Assembly (NCBI GenBank): GCA_947331495.1
Contig: CAMZOI010000002.1
Span: forward strand, 322,501-386,500
Direction of reading: 5' to 3'
DNA length: 64,000 nucleotides
From: Erythrobacteraceae bacterium Alg239-R51
Lineage (GTDB): Bacteria; Pseudomonadota; Alphaproteobacteria; Sphingomonadales; Sphingomonadaceae
Part shown: positions 23,338 through 31,828 of the stretch, in pieces
How positions within the stretch are numbered: position 1 is the stretch's first letter
Layout of the letters: each line of letters opens with the position of its first letter
The notes under the pieces: generated by a model
What the model was told of the DNA's origin: nothing
Databases searched by the model: none
The model's input: the letters and a program-made list of their open reading frames with translations, nothing else
Program-made: the position numbers and the translations under genes

Positions 23338-26082
23338 TCAGAACTCGGCGGACACCGACAAGCTGAAGCTGCGACCGACATCGTAGCTATTGATCTCGAT
23401 CCGGTTGTTCTCGTTTGCCTGGAATTCGAAGTGGTCGCGCCCGGTCAGGTTGCGCGCCTCGAACTTGAGTTCCAGCTCCGTGCCGGCCAATTTGACGCCC
23501 TGACGGGCGACGAAATCGAGACGAAGCCCTGGATCTTCGACGATGTCAGGCAGCGCCGCCGTGCCGCGGCTGGTGACCCGTTCGCTTGCGTAGTTCAGCA
23601 GGAAGGTGAACTGGCTGAGCCTGTCCAGGTCTTCGAAGCCCAGTTGCAGATTGACCAAGTGATCGGACTGGCCCGTCAAGGGTACGCCGTCGCGGAAGAA
23701 GTTGGTGGCAGGTTGATCCGCGAACGGGAACACCCGCACGATGTCGTCTTCCGTCACTTCGAGTTCGGAGGTCGTGTAAGTGTAGTTCGCGATTGCGACG
23801 ATCCGCTTGCTTTCGAACCATTCGCCCCAGTCGAAAAGGTCGTAGTTCCATTGCGCTTCGACTTCCGCGCCGTAGAGCGTGGCGCTGGGCGCGTTGGCGA
23901 AGCCGCTGATCTGTTCGTTGTCCGAAAAGCTAGAAAAGACCTCGATCGGGTTTTCGATATCCTTGTAGAAGCCGGCGAGGCTGACGCGGCTTCCTAATCC
24001 GAAATAATATTCGAGCCGTGCTTCGTAATTGGTCAGTTCGCTGTCGATGAGTGACGGGTTGCCGTTGAACTGACGGTTCGTTTCCGGATCGAAATAGGTC
24101 TGGAAGATCAGTTCGCGAAATTGCGGCCGCGCGATGGTGCGCGAGCCGTGGATGCGAGCTTGCAGATTGTCGGTTACCGACCAGGTCAGCGTCGCCCCCG
24201 GCAGAAAATAATCATTGTTCAGGGCGGTCGTGTTGGCCGAACCGCTTGGCTGGCCGTCGAGACCGAGCGGAATGACTTGCTGGTCGGCATCCTCGTACCG
24301 CACACCCACGTCGAGCGACAGCGGATCTATGGGCGCAAAACGTGCCTGAACGTAACCGGCCTTGATCTCAAGCCCGGCCTGGAAAGCAGGGTCCGAGCCG
24401 GTCGTATCGAAAATGGTATAGGTAAATGGGCCGATACCCGCGGCGGCCTGGGCAATGGCGTCATAGCCGAGTGCGATGAGCGAATCCCCAAGAAGGTTGT
24501 CAGGACGGAAGGCACCGAACGCGTCGGGATAATCGCCCTGCGCGCGAAGATCGAACTCCCGCCGTTCGGACAGGCGGTCGGTGTCGGTATAGGCGCCACC
24601 GATTGTCACGCCGAGCCAGTCGGCCACCTGGTAGCTGACGTCGAGGCCTCCGTAATAGAGGTCTTCGGTCAGGTCCGAGAAAGCGACGATGGCGCTGCCG
24701 CGCTGCCCATCAAGCGTATTCAGAAAGATATTGCCGAAAGGATCGTTCTCGTTGTTCGTGCGAGTATAGGTAAACTCCCACTCGTACGGTGCTTCACGCT
24801 GGGTCTGGGCATAGCCGGCGCGCAGGTCCACGTTAAGGTCGCCGAAATCGAGTTCGCCCACGAACTGCGTGTCGAATAGCTGCCGTTCGAACCACGCCGT
24901 GTCCTGGATCAGGTCTGTATCGTCGTTCTGGAAATCGGTCCCCTGTTCGAGCGAGCCGCGCTTGAGAGAATCCCGGATAAAGAGGTTGGTAAGGCGGAAC
25001 CGGTGTTCGGCCACCTCCAGACCGAAGCCGAGCAGTGCGTTCGCAAGGATGCGCTGGTCGGTGACGAATTCACGGAAGTCGGTGTCCAGATCGAGTTCCT
25101 GATTCACCGCCGTTTGCGAGATGATATAGCGATTGCGCCACTTGTTGCTGAGCGAAGCGGTGGCGATCACGCCGAGCCGGCCGTCCGAGAAGACATCGAA
25201 ACTCGTGCCCGCCGTGATGCCGGCCGAGAAATTGACCGGAAGGTCATCGATCCGTTGCAAGAGGATCAGGTTCGGGTCGCCCAGTTCGGTGAGAATGCCC
25301 TGCTGGTCGATCGAGGGATCGTTGATCGGCAGGCCACTGTCGAGATAACTTTGCAATTGCGGGCGGATCGTACGGCGGCCATCGTCGAAGCCGAACCAGT
25401 CGTAGCTCGATCCGTAATATGAGTAGCCTGGGCCGAAGGTGGTTTCCGTGTCGCCGCTTATGCCACCGCCGATGGTGACGAAGCTTTCGTCCGGAACCGC
25501 CCGCGTGGTCAGGTTGATCACCCCACCGCCGAACTCGCCTGGATAGTTGGCGGAATAGGTCTTCTGGACCAGGCTCGACGCAACGACGCTGGTGGGAAAA
25601 ATGTCGAGCGGAACGACGCGGCTGAGTGGCTGAGGAGAAGGAAGGGGCAGGCCGTTCAGAAGTGCAAGCGAGTAGCGATCACCCAGACCGCGCACGAAAA
25701 CCAGCCCGTTGCCAGCGGTCGAAAGGCCAGTCACGCGGGTAAGGGCACCGGCAATATCGCCTTCGCCCGTTCGTGCTATACTTTCTGAATCGAGCACCGA
25801 AACGACTTGAGAGGATGCGCGCGTCACGTCTCGCCGCCGCTGGCCGGTCACCACGATAGTCCCTCCCGGAACCGAAATTTCCGTATCCTCGAAGGCGTCT
25901 TCCTGAGGCGTGTCGTCAATACCCTCGACCTGTTCGGCGAGTAGCTCGTCGGTTTCGGAATCCTCTTGCGCCGGGACGCCTTCGGCCCCGGTGTTCGGCG
26001 TCACCTGGCCATAGGCTATACTTGGAACGCTAAGCGCGGTGGAGAGCAGGAGCAGCGCGGAAAGCTGCTTGCCGGTCGACAT
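23338..26082 (-). CDS. TonB-dependent receptor paired with a surface lipoprotein
   Basis: 914 residues from ATG 26082 (AAGGGG 9 nt upstream; an upstream ATG at 26100 has no Shine-Dalgarno). A signal peptide is followed by an acidic linker, the TonB-box/plug start TIVVTGQRRRD, the plug (ALTRVTGLSTAG, VFVRGLGDRYSLALLNGLP, YPGEFGGGVINLTTR) and a large beta-barrel ending in Phe (SFSLSVSAEF). The YSANYPGEFGGG form of the plug is typical of sphingomonad receptors. Gene order lipoprotein then receptor, separated by a strong hairpin, suggests an uptake pair. Substrate unknown. Confidence 0.9.
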   Translation of the reverse strand: MSTGKQLSALLLLSTALSVPSIAYGQVTPNTGAEGVPAQEDSETDELLAEQVEGIDDTPQEDAFEDTEISVPGGTIVVTGQRRRDVTRASSQVVSVLDSESIARTGEGDIAGALTRVTGLSTAGNGLVFVRGLGDRYSLALLNGLPLPSPQPLSRVVPLDIFPTSVVASSLVQKTYSANYPGEFGGGVINLTTRAVPDESFVTIGGGISGDTETTFGPGYSYYGSSYDWFGFDDGRRTIRPQLQSYLDSGLPINDPSIDQQGILTELGDPNLILLQRIDDLPVNFSAGITAGTSFDVFSDGRLGVIATASLSNKWRNRYIISQTAVNQELDLDTDFREFVTDQRILANALLGFGLEVAEHRFRLTNLFIRDSLKRGSLEQGTDFQNDDTDLIQDTAWFERQLFDTQFVGELDFGDLNVDLRAGYAQTQREAPYEWEFTYTRTNNENDPFGNIFLNTLDGQRGSAIVAFSDLTEDLYYGGLDVSYQVADWLGVTIGGAYTDTDRLSERREFDLRAQGDYPDAFGAFRPDNLLGDSLIALGYDAIAQAAAGIGPFTYTIFDTTGSDPAFQAGLEIKAGYVQARFAPIDPLSLDVGVRYEDADQQVIPLGLDGQPSGSANTTALNNDYFLPGATLTWSVTDNLQARIHGSRTIARPQFRELIFQTYFDPETNRQFNGNPSLIDSELTNYEARLEYYFGLGSRVSLAGFYKDIENPIEVFSSFSDNEQISGFANAPSATLYGAEVEAQWNYDLFDWGEWFESKRIVAIANYTYTTSELEVTEDDIVRVFPFADQPATNFFRDGVPLTGQSDHLVNLQLGFEDLDRLSQFTFLLNYASERVTSRGTAALPDIVEDPGLRLDFVARQGVKLAGTELELKFEARNLTGRDHFEFQANENNRIEINSYDVGRSFSLSVSAEF

Positions 26083-26155
26083 GGTACGAGACCCCTTCAT
26101 GTTCAGGTCAAACGTGGTGGAGCCGTGCGCCGGCTCCGGAATGGAATAAAAGGAG

Positions 26156-26187
26156 GCCGCGGGGCGCGGTCTTGCGCGCCCCGCGGC
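26156..26187 (-). terminator. 13-bp perfect hairpin between lipoprotein and receptor genes (attenuator)
   Basis: GCCGCGGGGCGCG pairs perfectly with CGCGCCCCGCGGC around a 6-nt loop and is followed on the minus strand by CTCCTTTTATTCC. The position, 10 nt after the lipoprotein stop and 74 nt before the receptor start, suggests partial termination or mRNA processing that lowers receptor expression relative to the lipoprotein. Confidence 0.65.
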
Positions 26188-26196
26188 TCAGATCGA

Positions 26197-27786
26197 TCAG
26201 CCGTCGCTATCGTCGCTGTTGCCGTACACCGGCAGGCTCGTGCAGTTCGACACGCTCTGGTCGAAGGTCACGGTGCTGGAATTGCAGGTCCAGCCGTTCA
26301 CCCAGACATTGCCAGCGTAGACTGCGCCGATTTCGTCGGGAACGACGAAGAACGGTGTCAGAGTAGTGGGGTCGAACACCGGGACACCGCTCTCGTTAGA
26401 CCCGTTGAGAAAAGTCATTGTCAGCGTGTTGGTGAAGTTGGCGTTGTTGTTCGACCCGCTTTCGTAGATGTTCTGGGCCTGAGCTGCCGTCACGCCGCCG
26501 CTGCCATCGCGAAAGTCGACGGCGCAATCCAGCACGAAGCTTTCGAACACCGGCGGACCGTCTTCGTCGGGACCGGCACCGGCGCCCCGGATGGTTTCGG
26601 GCAGGTCGAGACGCAGGCAAGGTGTGCCGCCGGTCCGGTCGACCAGAACCGAGTTGACGATCGCGAAATCCGCACCGCCGCGGATGCGGATCGCCTGGTC
26701 CTGATCCTGGCCGTTGTGAATGAACGTGGCATTCGAAATTTGGGTGTTCTGGCGCGGGGTCTGCTCCTCGAGGCCGTTGTTGGAATCGGCTTCGATGATC
26801 GTGTCGCCAGTACCCGGACGCTGGATCGCGATGACGAACTGCATGTTCGACTTTACGCCCGTGTCCGTATCGATGCTGTCATCCTCGGCACCGACCACGA
26901 TCAGCCTGCGCACGTTCACGCGACCACCGAAGAATTCAACGCCATCGTCCGAGCTGTTGAAGCTCATGATGTTGTTCAGCACCGTGCCACGACCGACGCC
27001 GCCAGTCGTCAACGACTGGAGCTCGTTGTCGCCCGACAGGACGAAACCCGAATAGCGTATCTGGACGAAGCTCATGCTGCCCGAACTGTCATCGGCATCG
27101 GTACCGCCGAACAACGCCGGCTGAGCCGCGCCTTCGACCTGGCGTTCGCATGCCGCGCTCCCAGGGGTCGCACCAGGGGCGATACAATCGGTGACCGGCG
27201 CTCGGCCGGACAGGACGATGCCACCCCACTGCCCGGATGAAGTGTCGGTATTCAGGCCCTGAACGTTGTCGCGGCTGGTGAAGACAATCGGGCGGCTGGC
27301 GGTGCCGTTCGCATCGATCGTGTTGCCGCGATTGACATTCAGGAAGCTCGAGCCCGAGGCATAGACGATAACTCCCGGCTCGATGGTCAGCTCGACCTCG
27401 CTATCGGCGCCGGTATCGGTCGGGCCACCATCGGCGCCGACATCCACGCGGCCGTCCATGCGGTAAAGCAATCCCCGAATATAAGGCAGGGTGGAACTGG
27501 CCGTGAAACGCGCTGGCATGGTGCAGACGCGGTATTCGCCGGTCGGGCCGGAAATCGTGCCGCTATCGCTCAGGCCGACCGGGTCGGAGATCGTCGGGCA
27601 GCCGGCTGCCGGCGTGACTTGCGACGATACCGGCGGCGGTGTCGGGGTTGGGGTTGGTGCTGGTGCAGCAGGATTGTTGATGGTGATGTTGCCGCCGGTG
27701 CCGGGCGAAACGATCTCGTCGGCACCACAACCGGCCAAGGCCAATGCGCTGCAACCGAGCACGAATGAATTTTGAAAGTTAGTCAC
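26197..27786 (-). CDS. Surface or periplasmic lipoprotein, repeat-rich, probably beta-helical
   Basis: 529 residues from GTG 27786 (GAGGGG upstream; a TTG at 27804 lies over that Shine-Dalgarno). Lipobox LAGC places the lipid-bearing Cys at residue 20. A Pro/Thr-rich tether (APAPTPTPTPPPVS) leads to a long Gly/Asn/Asp-rich domain with segments such as LTIEPGVIVYASGSSFLNVNRG, split in outline, and IVFTSRDNVQG, MSFVQIRYSGFVL and GVEFFGGRVNVRRLIVVGAEDDS, spaced like rungs of a parallel beta-helix. Paired genes of this type precede TonB-dependent receptors in related bacteria. Cys residues are present near the C terminus. The ligand is unknown. Confidence 0.78.
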   Translation of the reverse strand: MTNFQNSFVLGCSALALAGCGADEIVSPGTGGNITINNPAAPAPTPTPTPPPVSSQVTPAAGCPTISDPVGLSDSGTISGPTGEYRVCTMPARFTASSTLPYIRGLLYRMDGRVDVGADGGPTDTGADSEVELTIEPGVIVYASGSSFLNVNRGNTIDANGTASRPIVFTSRDNVQGLNTDTSSGQWGGIVLSGRAPVTDCIAPGATPGSAACERQVEGAAQPALFGGTDADDSSGSMSFVQIRYSGFVLSGDNELQSLTTGGVGRGTVLNNIMSFNSSDDGVEFFGGRVNVRRLIVVGAEDDSIDTDTGVKSNMQFVIAIQRPGTGDTIIEADSNNGLEEQTPRQNTQISNATFIHNGQDQDQAIRIRGGADFAIVNSVLVDRTGGTPCLRLDLPETIRGAGAGPDEDGPPVFESFVLDCAVDFRDGSGGVTAAQAQNIYESGSNNNANFTNTLTMTFLNGSNESGVPVFDPTTLTPFFVVPDEIGAVYAGNVWVNGWTCNSSTVTFDQSVSNCTSLPVYGNSDDSDG

Positions 27787-27860
27787 GAGTAGCGGTCCCC
27801 TCAAAAACCGGGTGAATCGGAAGCGCGAATTCGTTGATCGCGAATCTTCAGCTAGGAGGG

Positions 27861-27891
27861 TTTCGTGACAGTTTTTGTCCGTTCGTGACCG
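27861..27891 (-). promoter_or_regulatory. Triple direct repeat resembling Pho boxes upstream of the lipoprotein gene
   Basis: Read on the minus strand: CGGTCACGAAC, CGGACAAAAAC and CTGTCACGAAA follow each other with a 10-bp period (one shared base). Unit sequence is Pho-box-like, but classical boxes have an 11-bp period, so this is a weaker match than the sites at 22538 and 28104. The nearest end is 75 nt upstream of the GTG at 27786. Confidence 0.45.
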
Positions 27892-28103
27892 TTATGTTGC
27901 AGACCTGTTCTAACCTGCGGGAAGCAGCGAGGATTGCCCCCTTCGCATTCTATCTCGATCTGAAAATCCGACATGGGTTGCTGAGCGCGATGCGCGCCAT
28001 CCACAACACCTGTCGCTCGATCGATGCGCCGCTTGAGCGTTCGGGCTGCGCTTCGGTCCGTTTCCACACCCCGCCAGAGAAGTTTTGCAATCCATTCAGT
28101 TTC

Positions 28104-28125
28104 CTGTCACCCGATTGTCATGTAG
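28104..28125 (+). promoter_or_regulatory. Pho-box-like direct repeat upstream of the virB operon
   Basis: CTGTCACCCGA and TTGTCATGTAG repeat with an 11-bp period; their CTGTCAC/TTGTCAT cores match PhoB box half-sites (CTGTCAT). They end 30 nt before the virB1 ATG, in the position where an activator would replace a -35 element. Confidence 0.5.
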
Positions 28126-28155
28126 TCTCGCCATTGGGGCCGTACGGAGGGTGCA

Positions 28156-28788
28156 ATGATTCTCGCACGCTTGGCGTTATCTGCAGGCTTGTCCTGCGCA
28201 GCGCTGATCGCCTTCCCCGTGAAGGCGGATGTTATGCAGATCGATGATGACGGGGCGCGCTGGGTTGCCGGCGGAAGCTCCGTGATTGCGGCTGTTCCGA
28301 CTGCGCCGGGAACTGTTGCGCACCCACTCGCCGAAGTTCCGGCAGACATCGTGGTGCCTGACGCCGTGCTCGCTGATCCCTATTTGCAAGCGCGACATGT
28401 GCCTGACGGTTACAAAGCGAAGGTCGACGAGCTTGCCGTTCGCTTCGATCTCAGCCCGACCCTGATCGAGGCGCTCGTCTGGCAAGAAAGCCGTTGGCGA
28501 GCGAACGCGATTTCGCCTGTGGGTGCGCGGGGGCTAGCACAGCTTATGCCGGGAACGGCACGGGATCTCGGCGTCAATCCGGACGATCCCTTCGCAAATC
28601 TCGAAGGCGGCGCGCGGTATCTTCGTGAACAGCTCGACCGGTTCGACGGTGACCTGGAGAAAGCTCTCGCCGCCTACAATGCCGGGCCGGGAAGGGTGGA
28701 GCGCGCGGGAGGGATACCGCGCATTCGCGAAACCCAGCATTACGTTGCGGCGATCATGGGTCGCTTGTCCGATCATTCACGGGAGTAA
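28156..28788 (+). CDS. virB1: VirB1-like lytic transglycosylase
   Basis: 210 residues, ATG with GGAGGG upstream. Signal peptide of about 24 residues, then a variable region and an SLT domain (about 95-205): catalytic Glu111 in LVWQESRWRANAISPVG, GLAQLMPGTA, the GGARYLREQLDRF helix and LAAYNAGPGRVERAGGIP. It cuts peptidoglycan to let the type IV secretion channel through the wall. First gene of the virB operon. Confidence 0.88.
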   Translation: MILARLALSAGLSCAALIAFPVKADVMQIDDDGARWVAGGSSVIAAVPTAPGTVAHPLAEVPADIVVPDAVLADPYLQARHVPDGYKAKVDELAVRFDLSPTLIEALVWQESRWRANAISPVGARGLAQLMPGTARDLGVNPDDPFANLEGGARYLREQLDRFDGDLEKALAAYNAGPGRVERAGGIPRIRETQHYVAAIMGRLSDHSRE

Positions 28789-28794
28789 AGTATC

Positions 28795-29094
28795 TTGAAG
28801 CGCATGTTTCCGGCACTTGTTGTCCTGGCCATGTTAATTCATCCGACTGTCGCGTTTGCCCAGGCTGTCGATCCTGCCGGCTCGGGTCCGATCGTTTCGG
28901 CACTCGGCTGGCTGCAGGGTACGCTGCTCGGCAATGTCGCAACTGCGGTTGCGGTAATGGCCGTGGCGGCAGTCGGCTTCATGATGTTGACCGGCAGGCT
29001 GAACTGGCGCTTCGGCGCCACGGTTATCATCGGCGTTTTCATCCTGTTTGGCGCAGCGTCCATCGTCGCCGGCATTCAGGGCGTGGCGGCCTGA
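28795..29094 (+). CDS. virB2: VirB2/TrbC-family pilin
   Basis: 99 residues. TTG 28795 is placed 9 nt after GGGAG; an ATG at 28804 is 18 nt away and less likely. A signal peptide ends near VAFAQA. The mature part has two hydrophobic helices (ALGWLQGTLLGNVATAVAVM and ATVIIGVFILFGAASIVAGI) joined by a short polar turn (TGRLNWRFG), the pattern of VirB2 pilins. Confidence 0.85.
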   Translation: MKRMFPALVVLAMLIHPTVAFAQAVDPAGSGPIVSALGWLQGTLLGNVATAVAVMAVAAVGFMMLTGRLNWRFGATVIIGVFILFGAASIVAGIQGVAA

Positions 29095-29095
29095 C

Positions 29096-29380
29096 ATGAC
29101 CGCGCTCGTTCGCCATCCCGTGCACCGTGCGCTTACCCGGCCACAGATGTTCGCCGGCGTGACCTACAATTATTTCATCATCAACGGTATGGTGACCACC
29201 GAAGCATTCTTGATCACCGGCAGTTGGCTGGCCCTGCTGGTTTTTGCGATCATGCATGGCATCGGTTATTTTGCCTGCCTGCGCGAACCGCGTATCTTCG
29301 ATCTCTGGATCACGAAGGTTTCCAAGTGTCCACGGGTAAAAAACTACAAGCGCTGGGGCTGTAACAGCTACGCCGCTTAA
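29096..29380 (+). CDS. virB3: VirB3-family protein
   Basis: 94 residues, starting 1 nt after the virB2 stop. VirB3 signatures: PVHRALTRPQMFAGV at the N terminus, a hydrophobic hairpin (FLITGSWLALLVFAIMHGIGY) and the C-terminal FDLWITKVSKCPRVKN. It is an inner-membrane component associated with VirB4. Confidence 0.88.
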   Translation: MTALVRHPVHRALTRPQMFAGVTYNYFIINGMVTTEAFLITGSWLALLVFAIMHGIGYFACLREPRIFDLWITKVSKCPRVKNYKRWGCNSYAA

Positions 29381-29398
29381 GCATTCTGGGAGTCGGCT

Positions 29399-31828
29399 AT
29401 GAGCAAGTGGAAAGGAGCAGCAGCCTGGAGCGCGAAGGAAACGCGCGCCGGTGACCGCCTGCCCTACTTGCGAGCCATCGACGAGAGCACACTGCTGTTG
29501 CGCGACGGTTCTGTGATGACCGCGATCCAGGTGCCCGGCCTGCTTTTCGAAACCGAGGACAGCGAAGCGCTGAACGCCCATGCAGCCACCCGCGAAGTCG
29601 TGCTGCGCTCGACCCTTGATGCCAGGTTCGTACTTTACCATCACGTTATCCGTCGCCGGGTCGCGGTAGAGCTTGATGCGCAATTTCCCGATCCCATCAG
29701 TCGCCATATCGATGATCGCTGGCGCGAGCGTCTGGGATCGGGCCAGCTTTTCGTGAATGATCAGTTCATCACTCTTATCCGCCGCCCGGCGCGCGGAAAG
29801 GCCGGGTTGGTCGACCGTATTGGCAGGACCTTCAAGCGGCAAGGCAACGAACGAGCAGAAGCGGACGTGAAGGATTTGCGTGGCTTGCGTGCGGCTGCAA
29901 CTGGCCTCATCGCTTCACTGCAAGCCTACGGAGCCACTCCGCTGACGGAATATGTGGGTCCGCAGGGCAGTCGTAACTCCGAAATGCTCGAACTGCTTTC
30001 AGCGCTCTACAACGGTGAGATGCGACCGGTGCGCAAACCTGCCGAAGACGTCGATCTAGGCCAGATGTTACCCTATCGCCGGGTGAGCTTCGGTCTCGAC
30101 GCGATGGAATTGCGTGGGTCGGGATCACCGGATTTTGCCGCCATTCTTGGGCTGAAAGACTATCCGGAAGCGACCAGCCCCGGCCTGCTCGACGGACTGC
30201 TGCGGCTCCCCTACGAAATGGTCGTGACGGAAAGTTACGCGCCGACGGACCGGCAAACTGCGCGGGAGCGAATGGATCTGGCAATCCGACGGCTCAAGTC
30301 GGCCGACGAGGAAGCTGCTGCCGAGCGTGGCGACATGATGGCAGCCCGCGATGCGCTCGGCAATGGCGCGGTCGGGTTCGGCGATCATCATCTGACAGTG
30401 ATGGTCAAGGAGCGGGATCTGGCCCGGCTCGACGATGCGACTGCCGCCTGTGCTGCGGCGATTGCCGACACCGGCGCGATTGCGGTCCGTGAGGATACCA
30501 ATCTCGAACCTGCGTTCTGGGGCCAGTTCCCCGGAAACGAGGGCTACCTTGTCCGCCGCGCGCTGATTTCATCGGCAAACATGGCAAGCTTCGGCAGCCT
30601 GCATGGCTTCGCTCTCGGCCAGGCGCAGGGCAATCACTGGGGCGACGCGGTAACATTGCTGGAAACCACCAGCGCCACCCCGTTCTTCTTCAATTTCCAC
30701 CACGGAGATCTGGGCAATTTCTCGGTCATCGGACCAAGTGGATCGGGCAAGACCGTGGTGATGAATTTTCTTGCCGCTCAGGCTCAGAAATTCTCCCCTC
30801 GCACCATTCTGTTCGACAAGGATCGCGGTGCCGAATTGTTCGTGCGCGGCATCGGCGGACGCTACGACAGTATCCGTGCCGGTGAGCCGACTGGCTTCAA
30901 CCCGCTTGCTCTACCCGAAACACCCGGAAACAAGGCCTTCTTGCGCGACTGGCTTTCGGTCCTTCTGAAGGCCGACGGGCCTGAAGAAGATCAGACAATT
31001 GCCGCGGCGGTCGAGGCTGCGTACGCCAATGATGCCACCCTGCGTCGCCTCCGGCACTTCAAGGAGTTGCTTTCGGGAAGCCGGCGGCCGCAGCCCGGTG
31101 ATCTGGCGGACCGCCTCGGCACCTGGATCGGGGAGGGGGAAAACTCCTGGCTGTTCGACAATGCCGAAGACAAGCTCGATCTTTCTGCGCGCGTTCTCGG
31201 TTTCGACATGACCGCCTTGCTCGAAAACCCGAAGCTGCGCACGCCGGTGATGATGTACCTCTTCCATCGCATCGAGGAACGTCTCGACGGAAAACCGACG
31301 ATGATCCTGATCGACGAGGGTTGGAAAGCGCTTGACGACGATGTTTTCGCCGCCCGGATTCGCGACTGGTTGAAAACCTTGCGCAAGCGCAATGCCCTAG
31401 TGGGGTTTGCAACGCAGAGCGCTCGCGATGCTCTGGAAAGCCGCATATCCACCGCATTGGTCGAGCAAACTGCGACCATGGTGTTCATGCCCAACAGTCG
31501 CGCGCGACCCGAGGACTATTGCGATGGTTTCGGGCTTAGCGAACACGAACTCGCATTGATCCGCACGCTGCCCGCTCATAGCCGGTGTTTCCTGGTGCGC
31601 CAGCCCGATGCGAGTGTCGTGGTGCGGCTCGACCTTTCGGGAGCGCCGGAAGTGTTGACCTTGCTCTCGGGTCGCGAAAGCTCGGTTCGTCGGCTCGACC
31701 TTCTGCGCGAAGCGATGGGCGATGCCCCGGCCGACTGGTTTCCTGTGCTCACCGGCATGGCATGGCCGGGGGACGCCAATGATGGTGAAGGCATGGACGA
31801 ACTTGCGTTCGACATGGCAGCCGAATGA
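29399..31828 (+). CDS. virB4: VirB4 ATPase of the type IV secretion system
   Basis: 809 residues. The N-terminal CagE/TrbE/VirB domain occupies roughly 30-400. Walker A GPSGSGKT is at about 445-452 and Walker B MILIDEGWKAL at about 635-645, followed by a conserved ATQSARDALESRIS segment. Both nucleotide-binding motifs are intact. VirB4 powers pilus biogenesis and transport. It overlaps virB6 by ATGA. Confidence 0.95.
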   Translation: MSKWKGAAAWSAKETRAGDRLPYLRAIDESTLLLRDGSVMTAIQVPGLLFETEDSEALNAHAATREVVLRSTLDARFVLYHHVIRRRVAVELDAQFPDPISRHIDDRWRERLGSGQLFVNDQFITLIRRPARGKAGLVDRIGRTFKRQGNERAEADVKDLRGLRAAATGLIASLQAYGATPLTEYVGPQGSRNSEMLELLSALYNGEMRPVRKPAEDVDLGQMLPYRRVSFGLDAMELRGSGSPDFAAILGLKDYPEATSPGLLDGLLRLPYEMVVTESYAPTDRQTARERMDLAIRRLKSADEEAAAERGDMMAARDALGNGAVGFGDHHLTVMVKERDLARLDDATAACAAAIADTGAIAVREDTNLEPAFWGQFPGNEGYLVRRALISSANMASFGSLHGFALGQAQGNHWGDAVTLLETTSATPFFFNFHHGDLGNFSVIGPSGSGKTVVMNFLAAQAQKFSPRTILFDKDRGAELFVRGIGGRYDSIRAGEPTGFNPLALPETPGNKAFLRDWLSVLLKADGPEEDQTIAAAVEAAYANDATLRRLRHFKELLSGSRRPQPGDLADRLGTWIGEGENSWLFDNAEDKLDLSARVLGFDMTALLENPKLRTPVMMYLFHRIEERLDGKPTMILIDEGWKALDDDVFAARIRDWLKTLRKRNALVGFATQSARDALESRISTALVEQTATMVFMPNSRARPEDYCDGFGLSEHELALIRTLPAHSRCFLVRQPDASVVVRLDLSGAPEVLTLLSGRESSVRRLDLLREAMGDAPADWFPVLTGMAWPGDANDGEGMDELAFDMAAE

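Larger units (their letters stand above)
27787..28155. other. Divergent intergenic region between the lipoprotein gene and virB1
   Basis: 369 nt without a convincing gene; short open frames here have no good start or composition. It holds Pho-box-like repeats facing each direction (27861-27891 and 28104-28125) and the Shine-Dalgarno GGAGGG of virB1 at about 28146. Nothing else was recognised. Confidence 0.6.

Noticed and set aside
25966-27240. 424-codon plus-strand open frame
   Set aside because: Antisense of the beta-helical lipoprotein and the start of the TonB receptor; no start context or motifs.
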